Shown: positions 53,076 to 62,301, numbered from the stretch's first letter. The stretch: 64,000 bases of DNA from Geothrix fuzhouensis (GCF_024609325.1 NZ_JANHMQ010000001.1:620001-684000), one strand, 5' to 3'. Notes: generated by a model from the sequence alone, not told the origin. A program made the numbers and translations.

Positions 53076-54959
53076 TCAGGCCCTCCTCAGAACAAGCTTC
53101 AGCCACGAACGGAGGTAGAGCAGGCCCACCAGGAGTGCTCCGAGTGCGAGCCACGTGGAGGTGGGGTCCGGAAGAATCTCGCCTGGGTACCGCACAGATC
53201 GGCTGGTGGCGAGGACCATGCCCACCGCGAGAGTGAAGGGGAGGAACTCCATCAGAGCCTCCCGCGTCTCCCCCAGGAAGGCCAGATCGCATCCCGGCAA
53301 TAGGACGATCAAGGTCTTGTGGATCCATCGAGTGGTCCGCTGATGTTCTGCGACCTCGTCGAGCTTCTTCCGTCGGCTTTCCGTGTGGAGCCCGTCCCTC
53401 AGCACGAAGAGGTGATGGCACTTAGAGCACACCTCGGGATCGGGGCTATCGGTGGTGTGATAGGGCTCACCACAGCGGATGCACTGGCCCGGGTGGGCCA
53501 GCCGCAGGCTCCTTCGGACTCTCAGGAGGAAGACCGAAATGCCCAGGAGGGGTAGCAGAAGAGCCACCAGGAAGGCGGGTTCAGAGAAGGGCAGCCGTTC
53601 CTCCTTGTGCCTCGCGGCGGCATCTGCGAGAGCTTCTGCCCGGAGCGGGGTGTCAGGAAGGGGCGTGGGGTAGGTACGCACGTCCTTCCGGGCATCGTTC
53701 AGGGCGATCAGACGAGCATAGGCTTCGGGGGCAGCCGCCTGGGCCTCGTCCTGTTTGGCGGCTCCCAGAGCCGTGTCGAGCCGATTGAACGCGAGGATGC
53801 TCTGGTTGAGAAGGACTTCCATCCTCGGTCCCGCCCGCTGGGCATCCTGGAAGGCACGCTCGGCCGCGGCGATATCGCCTAACTGGTACCGTGCGACACC
53901 GAGGTTGTTCAGCACCTCGGCCTGATCCGGGTGACGGCCCACCAAAGCCGCGAAGGTATCTTCGGCCTCTTTCCATTGCTGATTCTGTAGTTGTTCCCAC
54001 CCCTTGAGGAAGGCCTGGTCACTGGGGGGCAGCAGCCGCAACGCGGCCGCTGGGACAGGCTGAACTTGGGGCTGGAGCTGGAGGATCTGGATGCTGGGCC
54101 CGGGCTCCCGGGCTGCCAGGGGCTCCATGACGGCCAGGATGGGATGGATCAGCTGGAACAACATGATGAAGGCCGTGATCCTCACCTCGGAAGGCAGGAG
54201 GAAAGGGGCCAGCAGGATCAGCCAGAGCAGAGCCGCCACCAAGGGGTCCAGTCCCAGAAGCACCGGTCCGGCCAGAATCACGGCCCCAATCAGTGCGGCG
54301 AGCGCCGGAGCAATGCCCTTGTGCTGAAGTGGTTCCTCCCAGAGATGGCGGAGGACATGGCGGTAGCGCAACCCCATGGTGAGGGCCCAGCCCCAGAGCA
54401 ACAGGGTGGCGCTCAGCCGCAGCATCCCCAGGTGCTGTAACAGCCAGAGCCAGCGCTGGGCGGGCTGTTCTATGCGCAGGCGCGTGAGCCGGAGCAGGTC
54501 GGGGAAACTCCATAGCCATCCTCGCAGCCCCTGCTGCCGCATCAGCGCGATCCGACTGCCGAGCAGAGTGGGGTGGTCGGGAGCCCATCGATCCACGGCC
54601 TGGAGCGCCTCCAACCCCAACGCCGGATGGCCGGCCAACCCCTGCTGCCGGGCCCAGATGGCCGCAGCCTCCACCAGCGGCGTGACGTCCATGGTGGAGT
54701 AGGTACGTTGCAGCGCTTCAACTTCCACCTGGACCGCCCGCACAGCTTCGGGGTTGCCTTTCAAGATGGCCTCGAACAGATGGTTCGCCCGATGGCTGAG
54801 CGCAATGGCAGGCGCTGACGCTGGGCCCAAAGATGTTGCAACAGGCTTGGGCGTTTCCTGCGTGGGCGCGGCCTGCAGGCCCGAATGACCCGCGAACCCC
54901 GCCAGAACGACAGCGCGCAAGACCTGGATGAATCCGATGGCCATCCTTCTGAGGCTCAT
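53076..54959 (-). CDS. Large membrane protein with TPR and zinc-ribbon-like region
   Basis: 627 residues. A signal-like N-terminus, a helical region (about 50-165), several membrane segments (about 185-290), a TPR-like region (about 330-400, with AEVLNNLGVARYQLGDIAAAERAFQDAQ), another membrane segment near 463, then CIRCGEPYHTTDSPDPEVCSKCHHLF, a four-cysteine zinc-ribbon-like motif, and two further hydrophobic segments at the end. Not recognised as a named family. Its start overlaps the stop of the DUF1844 gene. Confidence 0.8.
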   Translation of the reverse strand: MSLRRMAIGFIQVLRAVVLAGFAGHSGLQAAPTQETPKPVATSLGPASAPAIALSHRANHLFEAILKGNPEAVRAVQVEVEALQRTYSTMDVTPLVEAAAIWARQQGLAGHPALGLEALQAVDRWAPDHPTLLGSRIALMRQQGLRGWLWSFPDLLRLTRLRIEQPAQRWLWLLQHLGMLRLSATLLLWGWALTMGLRYRHVLRHLWEEPLQHKGIAPALAALIGAVILAGPVLLGLDPLVAALLWLILLAPFLLPSEVRITAFIMLFQLIHPILAVMEPLAAREPGPSIQILQLQPQVQPVPAAALRLLPPSDQAFLKGWEQLQNQQWKEAEDTFAALVGRHPDQAEVLNNLGVARYQLGDIAAAERAFQDAQRAGPRMEVLLNQSILAFNRLDTALGAAKQDEAQAAAPEAYARLIALNDARKDVRTYPTPLPDTPLRAEALADAAARHKEERLPFSEPAFLVALLLPLLGISVFLLRVRRSLRLAHPGQCIRCGEPYHTTDSPDPEVCSKCHHLFVLRDGLHTESRRKKLDEVAEHQRTTRWIHKTLIVLLPGCDLAFLGETREALMEFLPFTLAVGMVLATSRSVRYPGEILPDPTSTWLALGALLVGLLYLRSWLKLVLRRA

Positions 54960-55243
54960 GACTTGGAGTCCCCAGGAATACCCGCAGCCGTCTTGAGATC
55001 CATCAAGCGCATCCGGAGGCCGTACAGGATGTCTTCAAGCTGGCGCGTCTCCGCCTCATCCCGGGAAGCCTCGGTCTTCTCTTTCAACACGCCAAGCAGG
55101 TCTACGTAGAATCGCGCCACGGTGGGGTTCGCGGGCGGGACTTCCTTCATCATCGGGTGTGGCACGCCTAGGGCCATAAGCGCTTGTTCCGCCAAGAGAT
55201 GCATCAGGGCGGTCAAGGAGGCTTCCGGCACCGCAGGATTCAT
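54956..55243 (-). CDS. DUF1844 family small protein
   Basis: 95 residues. It fits DUF1844: SLTALMHLLAEQALMALGVPH, then NPTVARFYVDLLGVLKEKTEASRDEAETRQLEDILYGLRMRLMDL. The family is short and helical, and is often encoded near signalling or cell-envelope genes. Its ATGA-type overlap with the TPR membrane gene suggests co-translation. No function is known. Confidence 0.85.
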   Translation of the reverse strand: MNPAVPEASLTALMHLLAEQALMALGVPHPMMKEVPPANPTVARFYVDLLGVLKEKTEASRDEAETRQLEDILYGLRMRLMDLKTAAGIPGDSKS

Positions 55244-55428
55244 GGGCTACCTCGAACACTTTCAGGACTTGTCTGCCCGGAAGCCTACCACAGGCCGGAT
55301 TTTCCTGCATCCAACCCGAAACGCCCCGCGCCGCAACGGGACGGGAGACCGGCAAGTCGCTTTTTGACGAAAAGCACTCGGCGTTAGCGCAGCCCTGTGG
55401 AACGATGAATGGGTTTGGAGGAAGACTC

Positions 55429-56448
55429 ATGCGACGCCTCGTTCCTGCCCTTATGCTTCCGGTTCTCTGCCTCTCCGTTCAGGCAGAGCAGACGGGCCGC
55501 ATCTCCGGAAAGGTCCTCAACAAGGAGGGCAAACCCATCCCCGGTGCCAAGGTCAATCTCAAGCGGACCGATCGGGCCTGGACCAAGGACCTGACTCCCG
55601 ACAAGAACGGGAACTTCCTCCAAGTCGGTCTCGAGCCCAAGGAGTTCGAGATGACCGTGACCGCCCCTGGGTATGTGGACTACAAAGAAGCCATCAAGAT
55701 CCCTCTCGCTGATGTCCTGGTCAAGAACGTCACCCTCCTGACTCCTGCAGAAGCCCGCACTGCCCCTCCTGCCGCTGGGACCCAGGCTGTTCCAGAGGAT
55801 CCCGGCGCCGCTCTTGATGCCGAAGGCCGTGATGCCTTCAACGCCGCGATCCCGCTCTACAACGAAGGCAAGTACGAGGAGGCCCTGCCCCAGGTGGACA
55901 AGGCCTACAAGACCCTGACCGACGCCCTGACCAAGCTGAAGGACGACGCGGCCAAGGCCGAGTTGGCGCCTGAGCTCCTGAAGATCGAGCGGGTGCTGGG
56001 CATCTGCATCGCCCAGGCGGGGACCAAGAAAGAGGACGCCGAGCCCTACCTCTTGAAGGCTCTGGAGCGGAACCCGAAGGACGAGCGGGTGATCGCCGGT
56101 CTGATCGAGACCAGCAAGGCCAAGGCTGACAAGGCGGCCGAGCAGAAGTACACCGCCATGCTGGAGGCCATCCAGGGACCCAACCCTGACTTGATCTACA
56201 ACAAGGGCGTCGAGGCATTCAACGCCGGTAAGACCAAGGAAGCCAAGGCCCAGTTCCTGAAGGCCCTGGAAGTGGATCCCAAGTACGCCGAGGCCCACTA
56301 CCTTCTAGCCATGGTTGAATTCGGCGAGAACAACCTGCGGGGCACCAAGCAGCACCTCGAAAAGTACATCGAGCTCGCGCCCACCGGCAAGAATGCTGCG
56401 ACCGCCCGGGAGATGCTGAAGGATCCTTCCTTGAAGCGGATCAAGTAG
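55429..56448 (+). CDS. Exported protein with carboxypeptidase-regulatory-like and TPR domains
   Basis: 339 residues from the ATG at 55429, with GGAGGAAG upstream. A signal peptide ends near VQAEQ (about residue 20). A CarboxypepD-regulatory-like beta domain follows (about 22-105: GRISGKVLNKEGKPIPGAKVNL and GLEPKEFEMTVTAPGY). The rest is TPR repeats (about 125-335: YNEGKYEEALPQVDKAYKTL, YNKGVEAFNAGKTKEAKAQFLKALEVDPKY). It is probably a periplasmic or surface scaffold. It ends in a strong terminator. Confidence 0.87.
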   Translation: MRRLVPALMLPVLCLSVQAEQTGRISGKVLNKEGKPIPGAKVNLKRTDRAWTKDLTPDKNGNFLQVGLEPKEFEMTVTAPGYVDYKEAIKIPLADVLVKNVTLLTPAEARTAPPAAGTQAVPEDPGAALDAEGRDAFNAAIPLYNEGKYEEALPQVDKAYKTLTDALTKLKDDAAKAELAPELLKIERVLGICIAQAGTKKEDAEPYLLKALERNPKDERVIAGLIETSKAKADKAAEQKYTAMLEAIQGPNPDLIYNKGVEAFNAGKTKEAKAQFLKALEVDPKYAEAHYLLAMVEFGENNLRGTKQHLEKYIELAPTGKNAATAREMLKDPSLKRIK

Positions 56449-56455
56449 GCACTTG

Positions 56456-56499
56456 CGCCAAAAGAAGAGGGCCCCGATCGGGGCCCTCTTCTTTTGGCG
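56456..56499. terminator. Bidirectional terminator between the TPR gene and xth
   Basis: A perfect 44-bp palindrome: 20-bp arms (CGCCAAAAGAAGAGGGCCCC and its complement) around GATC, with T-rich descending arms in both directions (CTTCTTTT). It ends the rightward TPR gene and the leftward xth operon. Confidence 0.92.
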
Positions 56500-56510
56500 T
56501 GGGGAAACAC

Positions 56511-57287
56511 CTAAAGGAGTTCGAGGCTGATGGGGCAATGATCCGAGCCCAGCACATCGGCGTGGATGCAGGCGTCTTTCACCCGGTCCATCAGCGTCCG
56601 GCTGGCGAGGAACAGGTCGATCCTCCACCCGACATTCCGCTCCCGGGCGCCGCCCCGGGCAGTCCACCAGGTGTAGAGGCCAGGCACCCCCGGGTTGCGT
56701 TCCCGCAACACATCCACCAGGCCCGCGCCCAGGTAGAGCTTGAAGTCCTCGCGCTCCTCCGGCGTGAAACCTGGATTCTTGACGTTGTCCTTGGGGCGGG
56801 CGAGGTCGATTTCCTCAGGGGCCACATTCATGTCCCCGGTGAGGATCACCTGGTCGCCAGCCTGATGATGCTTTGCGACGATGGCCGCGAGGTCCTTCGC
56901 GAATTGGCGCTTGAGGGGCAGTCGCACCAGTCCCTGGGAGGCATTGGGAAAGTAGCCCGCGATGAAGACGAGCTTGTCCTTCCGCGAAACAATCATACGG
57001 CCTTCGGCGTCATAGCCATCGATGCCTAGACCCTTGCCATGAGTGAATCCGAGGTCCTTTTTCGCGAGCGTCGCGGAGCCGGCGTACCCCTTCTTGCTCG
57101 TAGCGGGGAACCAGCTCACGTCATAAGCGCTTTCGATCTGGCGCCGCACAGCGAGGTCCACCTCCTCCCACTCGCAGCGGATCTCCTGGAGGGAGAGCAC
57201 ATCGGGTTCCGCCACCTCCAGCCAGTCCATGAATCCTTTCTTCAGGACCGACCGGAAGCCGTTCACGTTCCAGCTGTAAAAGCGCAT
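56511..57287 (-). CDS. xthA: Exodeoxyribonuclease III (Xth/ExoA family)
   Basis: 258 residues from the ATG at 57287, with GGAGGA upstream. AP endonuclease/3' exonuclease. The family motifs are clear: FYSWNVNGFRS, LSLQEIRCEWEE (metal-binding Glu), GDMNVAPEEIDLARP and WRIDLFLAS, ending GSDHCPI with the catalytic His. It belongs to an overlapping leftward run with arsC-like, SRPBCC and metG genes. Confidence 0.94.
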   Translation of the reverse strand: MRFYSWNVNGFRSVLKKGFMDWLEVAEPDVLSLQEIRCEWEEVDLAVRRQIESAYDVSWFPATSKKGYAGSATLAKKDLGFTHGKGLGIDGYDAEGRMIVSRKDKLVFIAGYFPNASQGLVRLPLKRQFAKDLAAIVAKHHQAGDQVILTGDMNVAPEEIDLARPKDNVKNPGFTPEEREDFKLYLGAGLVDVLRERNPGVPGLYTWWTARGGARERNVGWRIDLFLASRTLMDRVKDACIHADVLGSDHCPISLELL

Positions 57288-57297
57288 GGTTCCTCCC

Positions 57298-57639
57298 TCA
57301 GGGGACCAGCTTCTCATAGGCGACGGAATCGAATCCAATGATCACGCCTTTGGGATGCACGAGGATGGGCCGCTTGAGCAGGTTGTTGTCCTCGATCATG
57401 AGGGCGATGGCCTCGGCCTTGGTGAGCTTCCGGTCCTTCAGGCCAAGTTCCTTGTACCTGGGGCTCTTCGTCCCGAGCATGGGCGCGGGATCGTTGGGCA
57501 GTAGACCTTCCAGCTCGACGGTTGCCAAAGGCTTCCGGTAGTAATCCCGGATCTCCACCTCGATGCCCAGTTCCGCCAGTCTCGCCTTGGCGTTGCGGCA
57601 GGTGGTGCAGCTCGACTTCATCCAGAGCACCGCGGTCAC
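57298..57639 (-). CDS. ArsC/Spx-family thioredoxin-fold protein
   Basis: 113 residues from a GTG at 57639, with GGAGGA upstream. Thioredoxin-fold with CxxC at residues 11-14 (CTTCRNAKARL), then LLKRPILVHPKGVIIGF, the conserved proline-bearing segment of ArsC/Spx/YffB proteins. With no other arsenic genes in view, glutathione- or Spx-like redox functions are as likely as arsenate reduction. Confidence 0.88.
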   Translation of the reverse strand: MTAVLWMKSSCTTCRNAKARLAELGIEVEIRDYYRKPLATVELEGLLPNDPAPMLGTKSPRYKELGLKDRKLTKAEAIALMIEDNNLLKRPILVHPKGVIIGFDSVAYEKLVP

Positions 57640-57977
57640 AGTTCCTCCACGAAGCGGTCCAGCAACCGGTCGGTCCGCCAGCGGAGCAGGCCGAACAGCA
57701 GGAAGGCGGACCAACCCTTCATGCGGCCCTCCAGGCGGAGATGAGCGCCCTTGGGGTCCGGAGCGAGAATTAGTTCTCCGGATTCAACCGCCCCCGGCAC
57801 TGTGCGAGTCCAGCGCAGCACCAGGCGACCCTCGCCAGCCTCCAGAGGGGCCCAGCCCCGCACCGAGCGCAGGCTCTTGAAGGCGATAGGCGAGTCCTGC
57901 TGCAGGCGCCCGACGATGTGTTCGTAGGGCGCATCCGTGAGGAGCTCGGCCTCGAAGCTGAAAACAGGTTGCTTCAC
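57636..57977 (-). CDS. Small SRPBCC-like (START-fold) protein
   Basis: 113 residues. It has the pattern of the SRPBCC fold: FSFEAELLTDAPYEHIVGRLQ, then a run of strands with LRLEGRMKGW and a long C-terminal helix (LLRWRTDRLLDRFVEEL). Its start overlaps the metG stop by 4 bp and its stop overlaps the arsC-like start, so all three are coupled. The assignment is tentative and no ligand is known. Confidence 0.72.
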   Translation of the reverse strand: MKQPVFSFEAELLTDAPYEHIVGRLQQDSPIAFKSLRSVRGWAPLEAGEGRLVLRWTRTVPGAVESGELILAPDPKGAHLRLEGRMKGWSAFLLFGLLRWRTDRLLDRFVEEL

Positions 57978-59875
57978 TTCACCAGGAACCCGGGTTGGGC
58001 ATCGTCAGGCGGAGCCACCAGGTAGGGTTTGCTGGCGTTGTCGCTGGCGGCCAGCAGCATGCCGTGGCTTTCGATGCCCATGAGCTTACGAGGTGCCAGG
58101 TTCGCCACCACGACCACCAAGCGGTTGAGCAGGTCGGCCGGCTCATAGGCCTTGCCGATGCCGCCCACGATGGTGCGCTGCTCGAGGCCGATATCCACCT
58201 TCATCTTGATGAGCTTGTCGCTCTTGGGCACGCGCTCGGCTTCGAGCACCCGGCCCACACGCAGGTCCACCTTGAAGAAGGTGTCGGCGTCCACGGTCTC
58301 CCGAATTTCTGGAACATCCAGATTGATCTTGGTTTCCGCGGGGGCGGCAGCGGCTTCCAATTCGCTCATTTCCTTCTCCTTGTCGATGCGCTGGAACAGG
58401 GGTTTGGGGTCGCCGATACGGCCGATGGCCGGACCATCCAGGGCGAACCCATGGAAGGTGGTTGCCGCCACCTGGGTGGTGTGACCCAGGGATTCCCACA
58501 GGGTCTGGGCCAATTCGGGCATCACCGGCGCCACGAGCAGGGCCGTGGCTCGCAATGCCCGGTAGAGAATCGCCAGCACGGCGTTCAGTTTGGAGTCGTT
58601 GGCCGGATCCTTGGCCAGCTTCCAGGGCTCGGCCTTGACAATGTAGCCGTCCAGGGCCCGCAGATAGGTCCACAACGCATCCAAGGCGCCATTGAAGTCG
58701 TTGCCGCGGGCCTTCTCCAGATACTCGGGAAAGACTGCCAGAAGCTGATCCGCCATCGCCTGGTCCAGCTCGTCCATCACCGTGGGCATGGGCACCACAC
58801 CGTCGCGGTAGCGCTGGATCATGCTGAGAGTGCGAGAGGCCAGGTTCCCCAGGCCGTTCGCCAGGTCGGCGTTAAGCCGGTCCATGAAACCCTCGTAGCT
58901 GAAGCCGCGATCGTGGCCCACCTGCATGTCGCGCATGAAGTAGAAGCGCAGAGCGTCGTTGCCGAATCGCAGCAGGGTGTCCGGGCGCACCACGTTGCCC
59001 TTGCTCTTGGACATCTTGTCCTCGCCCATGAGCCACCAGCCGTGGGCCAGGATGGTGGTGGGCTGGAACATGCCGGCAGCCATTAGGAAGGCCGGCCAGT
59101 AGACCGCATGGAAGCGGAGGATGTCCTTGCCCACGAGTTGGAGGTCCGGCGGCCAGGTGTTGGCAGGACAGCCCGTGAGGTAGTTGAGCAGCGCGTCGAA
59201 CCACACGTAGATGACGTGCTTCTCGTCGCCGGGGACTGGGATGCCCCAGCTGATGCTGGTGCGGCTGATGGAGAGGTCCTGCAGGCCGCCCTCCACGAAG
59301 CGCTTGACTTCGTTGAAGCGGAAGTCCGGCTGCACGAATTCCGGACGCTCCTCGTACAGCTTCAGGAGGCGGTCCTGGTAGGCGCTGAGGCGGAAGAAGT
59401 AGGTCTCCTCCTCCAACTCCACCAGCTGGTGGGCGAGGCCCTGGGCCTGCAGTTCCTTGGCCTGGGTCTCGGTGACATAGGCTTCGTCGCTGACCGAATA
59501 CAGCCCCTTGTAGGTGGCCTTGTAGATGTCGCCCTTGTCCAGGAGGCGCTTGAAGAGGCGCTGCACCTGGGCCTTGTGGTCCTCGTCCGTGGTGCGGATG
59601 AAGCGGAAGTGGGTCATGCCCATGCGCTTCCATAGTTCCGTGTAGTTGGCCACCACCTCGTCCGCCAGCTGCTTCGGCGTGATGCCCCGGGCCGCGGCGG
59701 CCTTCTCCACCTTCTGGCCATGTTCGTCCGTACCCGTCAGGAAATACACCTCTTCGCCGCGCATGCGGTGGAACCGGGCGATCACGTCCGCCAGCACCGT
59801 GGTGTAGGTGTGGCCGATGTGGGGCCGGTCGTTGACGTAGTAGATGGGCGTGGTGACGTAGAAGGGCTTGGACAC
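57974..59875 (-). CDS. metG: Methionyl-tRNA synthetase (MetG)
   Basis: 633 residues. Class I synthetase with HIGH at 19-22, a KMSKS motif (DKMSKSKGN) near residue 295, a helical anticodon-binding domain, and a C-terminal tRNA-binding (OB-fold) domain at about 520-633 (TFFKVDLRVGRVLEAE, LGI-type VANLAPRKLMGIESHGM). No zinc-knuckle cysteine pairs were noted in the insertion domain, so it is of the zinc-free subtype. It is downstream of tag by 21 bp. Confidence 0.96.
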   Translation of the reverse strand: MSKPFYVTTPIYYVNDRPHIGHTYTTVLADVIARFHRMRGEEVYFLTGTDEHGQKVEKAAAARGITPKQLADEVVANYTELWKRMGMTHFRFIRTTDEDHKAQVQRLFKRLLDKGDIYKATYKGLYSVSDEAYVTETQAKELQAQGLAHQLVELEEETYFFRLSAYQDRLLKLYEERPEFVQPDFRFNEVKRFVEGGLQDLSISRTSISWGIPVPGDEKHVIYVWFDALLNYLTGCPANTWPPDLQLVGKDILRFHAVYWPAFLMAAGMFQPTTILAHGWWLMGEDKMSKSKGNVVRPDTLLRFGNDALRFYFMRDMQVGHDRGFSYEGFMDRLNADLANGLGNLASRTLSMIQRYRDGVVPMPTVMDELDQAMADQLLAVFPEYLEKARGNDFNGALDALWTYLRALDGYIVKAEPWKLAKDPANDSKLNAVLAILYRALRATALLVAPVMPELAQTLWESLGHTTQVAATTFHGFALDGPAIGRIGDPKPLFQRIDKEKEMSELEAAAAPAETKINLDVPEIRETVDADTFFKVDLRVGRVLEAERVPKSDKLIKMKVDIGLEQRTIVGGIGKAYEPADLLNRLVVVVANLAPRKLMGIESHGMLLAASDNASKPYLVAPPDDAQPGFLVK

Positions 59876-59896
59876 AGGGGCTCCGAGCCTTCCAGT

Positions 59897-60472
59897 CTAG
59901 CGCGACTTGGGCCCCTGCCGCTTCCAGCAGGTGGCCACATGGTCGTCCACCAGGCCCAGGGACTGCAGGTACGCGTACATGATCGTGGGCCCCACGAAGG
60001 TGAAGCCCCGCATCTTGAGCGCCCGGCTCAAGGCCTCGGCCTCCGGGGACACGGCCGGAACCTCCGCCAGGGTGCGCGGATGGTTCACTTTCGGTGCCCC
60101 GCCCACGAAAGACCACACAAAGGCGTCGAAGCTGCCGAATTCCGTCTGAACTGCCAGGAAGGCCCGAGCGTTTTTCCGGGCCGAGAAGACCTTCAGGCGA
60201 TTGCGCACGATGCCCGGGTCCTGAAGGGCGACTTCCAACTCGGCGTCGGTCATCGCGGCGACCTGGACGGGGTCGAACCCGAGGAAGACCCGCCGGTAGG
60301 CCTCCCGCTTGCGCAGGATGGTGATCCAGCTCAGCCCGGCCTGGGCCCCTTCCAGCACCAGCTTCTCGAAGAGGCGCCGATCCTCGTGCTGAGGGACGCC
60401 CCACTCCTCATCGTGGTAGGCGATGTAAAGCGGATCCTTGCCACACCAGCCGCAGCGGACCTTCTTATTCAT
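59897..60472 (-). CDS. tag: DNA-3-methyladenine glycosylase I (Tag)
   Basis: 191 residues. Base-excision enzyme that removes 3-methyladenine from DNA. It has the zinc-binding RCGWCGKDPLYIAYHDEEWG at the N-terminus, GAQAGLSWITILRKREAYR in the middle, and NHPRTLAEVPAVS and MRGFTFVGPTIMYAYLQSLGLVDDHVATC near the end, with the second zinc site residues. Length is typical. Confidence 0.95.
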   Translation of the reverse strand: MNKKVRCGWCGKDPLYIAYHDEEWGVPQHEDRRLFEKLVLEGAQAGLSWITILRKREAYRRVFLGFDPVQVAAMTDAELEVALQDPGIVRNRLKVFSARKNARAFLAVQTEFGSFDAFVWSFVGGAPKVNHPRTLAEVPAVSPEAEALSRALKMRGFTFVGPTIMYAYLQSLGLVDDHVATCWKRQGPKSR

Positions 60473-60486
60473 GCCCTTCCCCCCCT

Positions 60487-60521
60487 ATGAGAACAGGGCG
60501 GCCGAGCCGCCCTGTTCTCAT
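60487..60521 (-). terminator. Hairpin terminator downstream of ppi
   Basis: A perfect 16-bp stem (ATGAGAACAGGGCGGC and its complement) with a CGA loop lies between the ppi stop and the tag start on the minus strand. The T run is short (GTTCTC), so strength may rely on the long stem. Confidence 0.75.
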
Positions 60522-60535
60522 GGTTCAGATGAAGC

Positions 60536-60997
60536 CTAAGCCTCGACCACCGTCGCCTTGATGATGCGGTCGTTGGCCTTGATGGCCTGGACCACCTTGA
60601 TGTCGGCATCCGAGACGCACTGGCCGAAGACCGTATGCACGCCATCCAGATGACTGGGGGCACTGCCATTGCAAATGAAGAACTGGCTCCCACCCGTATT
60701 TGGGCCGGCATGCGCCATGGAAAGGGCACCCAGCTTGTGCTTGTGGGGATTGCCCGCCGTCTCGCATTTGATCTTCCAGCCGGGGCCGCCAGTGCCGGGC
60801 ATGCCCGAGGCGCCGGCACGGGTGTTGGGGCAGCCACCCTGGATGACAAAATCGGGGATGACCCGGTGGAAGGCCAGGCCATCGTAGAAGCCAGTCCCGA
60901 CCAGCTTCACAAAGTTCGCCACGGTGCCCGGGGCTTCCTTCGGGAACAACTCCAGGTTGATGTCGCCCTTGTCGGTCTGGAAGAGCACACGGGTCAT
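60536..60997 (-). CDS. Cyclophilin-type peptidyl-prolyl isomerase
   Basis: 153 residues. Cyclophilin fold with [20 protein letters not shown], the active-site stretch [13 protein letters not shown] and the [14 protein letters not shown] motifs. No signal peptide is seen, so it is a cytoplasmic PPIase close to PpiB. It is divergent from the next gene and ends before a strong hairpin. Confidence 0.95.
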   Translation of the reverse strand: MTRVLFQTDKGDINLELFPKEAPGTVANFVKLVGTGFYDGLAFHRVIPDFVIQGGCPNTRAGASGMPGTGGPGWKIKCETAGNPHKHKLGALSMAHAGPNTGGSQFFICNGSAPSHLDGVHTVFGQCVSDADIKVVQAIKANDRIIKATVVEA

Positions 60998-61053
60998 GGT
61001 TCACCTCTCAGGTTCAATCCTCCAGAATAGAAGCTCCTCCACCTGGAGTCAGC

Positions 61054-61533
61054 ATGAACTTCCTCCGCCCCCTGGCCGCCCTCTGCCTCGCCTGCACGCT
61101 CCAGGCCCAAACCATCGATGCCCAGGCCACGGGCGGTGGGGAATTGAAGATCGGCGCCAGGACCTACCGCTTCGAGCTCAAGGCGCTGTTCACGGCCCCA
61201 CCCAAGGGCGGTCTTCCGGGTGCGTTCCGATTCCAGGGCCGTCTGGTCCCCACTGGATCCGAACAGCCCTTCGATCTGGATCTTACCGTGCTGAAGACGG
61301 GGACCCTCTACATGCTTCGCATCGATCGGAAGGGGGTCGATTCGTACCCGGAAAGCTGGGCCGCCACCTTGAAGACCCGCATCCGGCCGATATCCATGAA
61401 GGACGGGCCCGGCGGCCGGGTGGAGGTGGAGTGCCTGGGGACCCTGTCGGGCATCATCGCCCGCAAGCCACAGGTGGCGACTTGGCAGGGGCGCATCTGG
61501 GCCACCTTCCCTGGGGAAGCTCTCCGCCGCTGA
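61054..61533 (+). CDS. Uncharacterised exported protein
   Basis: 159 residues with a signal peptide ending near LQAQT (about residue 19). The mature part is beta-rich (GGGELKIGARTYRFELKALF, FRFQGRLVPTGSEQPFDLDLTVLKTGTLYMLRIDRKG). Not recognised. It begins a rightward run with a lipoprotein gene, a ferredoxin and a hydrolase. Confidence 0.75.
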   Translation: MNFLRPLAALCLACTLQAQTIDAQATGGGELKIGARTYRFELKALFTAPPKGGLPGAFRFQGRLVPTGSEQPFDLDLTVLKTGTLYMLRIDRKGVDSYPESWAATLKTRIRPISMKDGPGGRVEVECLGTLSGIIARKPQVATWQGRIWATFPGEALRR

Positions 61534-61579
61534 GACCTCCGGGCCGCTGATCGCATATCATCAAGGTTCCGGAGGTTTC

Positions 61580-62005
61580 ATGAAGCTTCACCCCCTCGTT
61601 CCCGCCTTGTTGGTGCTGGGAGCCATTTCCTTCCTGGGTTGCCGCAAGGTTCCCCTGACTCCCAAATCTCCCATCCAGGCTGGAACCGTCGTGTTCCGCT
61701 TCACCCACAAGGTGCAAGGCCCGGTGGAATTGAGCCTCGATGGTGCCCGCATCCCCGTTCAGCAACAGCCGAAAGGAGCGACCAGCCTCGTGGTGAAAGG
61801 CCTGGCTTCCGGCAAGCACCGCTTCTTCCTCACCAGCCAACGCGAGACGTTCAGCCCCGATCTGGGTGAGTTGGACATGGGCACTGACCATGGGGTCTAC
61901 CAGATCACGCTGGTCCAGAAGCTGAATGCCGTCCTCTACGGCAAACCCGATCCCCTGCCCACCGCCGAAGGTCTGGCAGGCGTGACCGCGACGCTCGTCA
62001 AGTAG
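61580..62005 (+). CDS. Uncharacterised lipoprotein
   Basis: 141 residues. The N-terminus has a lipobox (AISFLGC, Cys21) after a short basic and hydrophobic segment, so it is likely lipid-anchored. The mature domain is beta-rich (FRFTHKVQGPVELSLDGARIPV, SLVVKGLASGKHRFFLTSQRETFSPDLGELDMG). No family recognised. GGAGG lies upstream. Confidence 0.8.
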   Translation: MKLHPLVPALLVLGAISFLGCRKVPLTPKSPIQAGTVVFRFTHKVQGPVELSLDGARIPVQQQPKGATSLVVKGLASGKHRFFLTSQRETFSPDLGELDMGTDHGVYQITLVQKLNAVLYGKPDPLPTAEGLAGVTATLVK

Positions 62006-62007
62006 CG

Positions 62008-62301
62008 ATGGCGCTGATGGCCCGCACCCACCGGGCGGACCTCATCATTGGCGGGCGGGGATCCCTGATGAACCGCTGTCTGGCCGCCGGCCTGCCAGTG
62101 GCCTCCGCCTGCTCTGGCCAGGGTGTCTGCGCCCGGTGCATGATCACGACCCTCGAGGGGGGTACGCACCTGTCCCCACCCCGGCCCCATGAAACCAAAG
62201 TGCTGGAACGGCACGGGGCGGGACCAGAGCAACGTCTCAGCTGCCAATGCCGGATTGCAGACCCCTCCGCGACAGTGCTGATCACCACGGGCTACTGGTG
62301 A
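62008..62301 (+). CDS. [2Fe-2S] ferredoxin
   Basis: 97 residues. The cluster ligands are Cys35, Cys41 and Cys44 (CX5CX2C in CSGQGVCARC) with a fourth in RLSCQC (Cys79 by alignment to the RLxCQ motif). This spacing is the adrenodoxin/ISC-like type. It starts 2 bp after the lipoprotein stop and overlaps the next gene by 4 bp. The electron partner is not obvious from context. Confidence 0.88.
   Translation: MALMARTHRADLIIGGRGSLMNRCLAAGLPVASACSGQGVCARCMITTLEGGTHLSPPRPHETKVLERHGAGPEQRLSCQCRIADPSATVLITTGYW

Noticed and set aside
58872-60404. 510-residue minus-strand open frame across metG and tag
   Set aside because: It is out of frame with both real genes, which have complete motifs.
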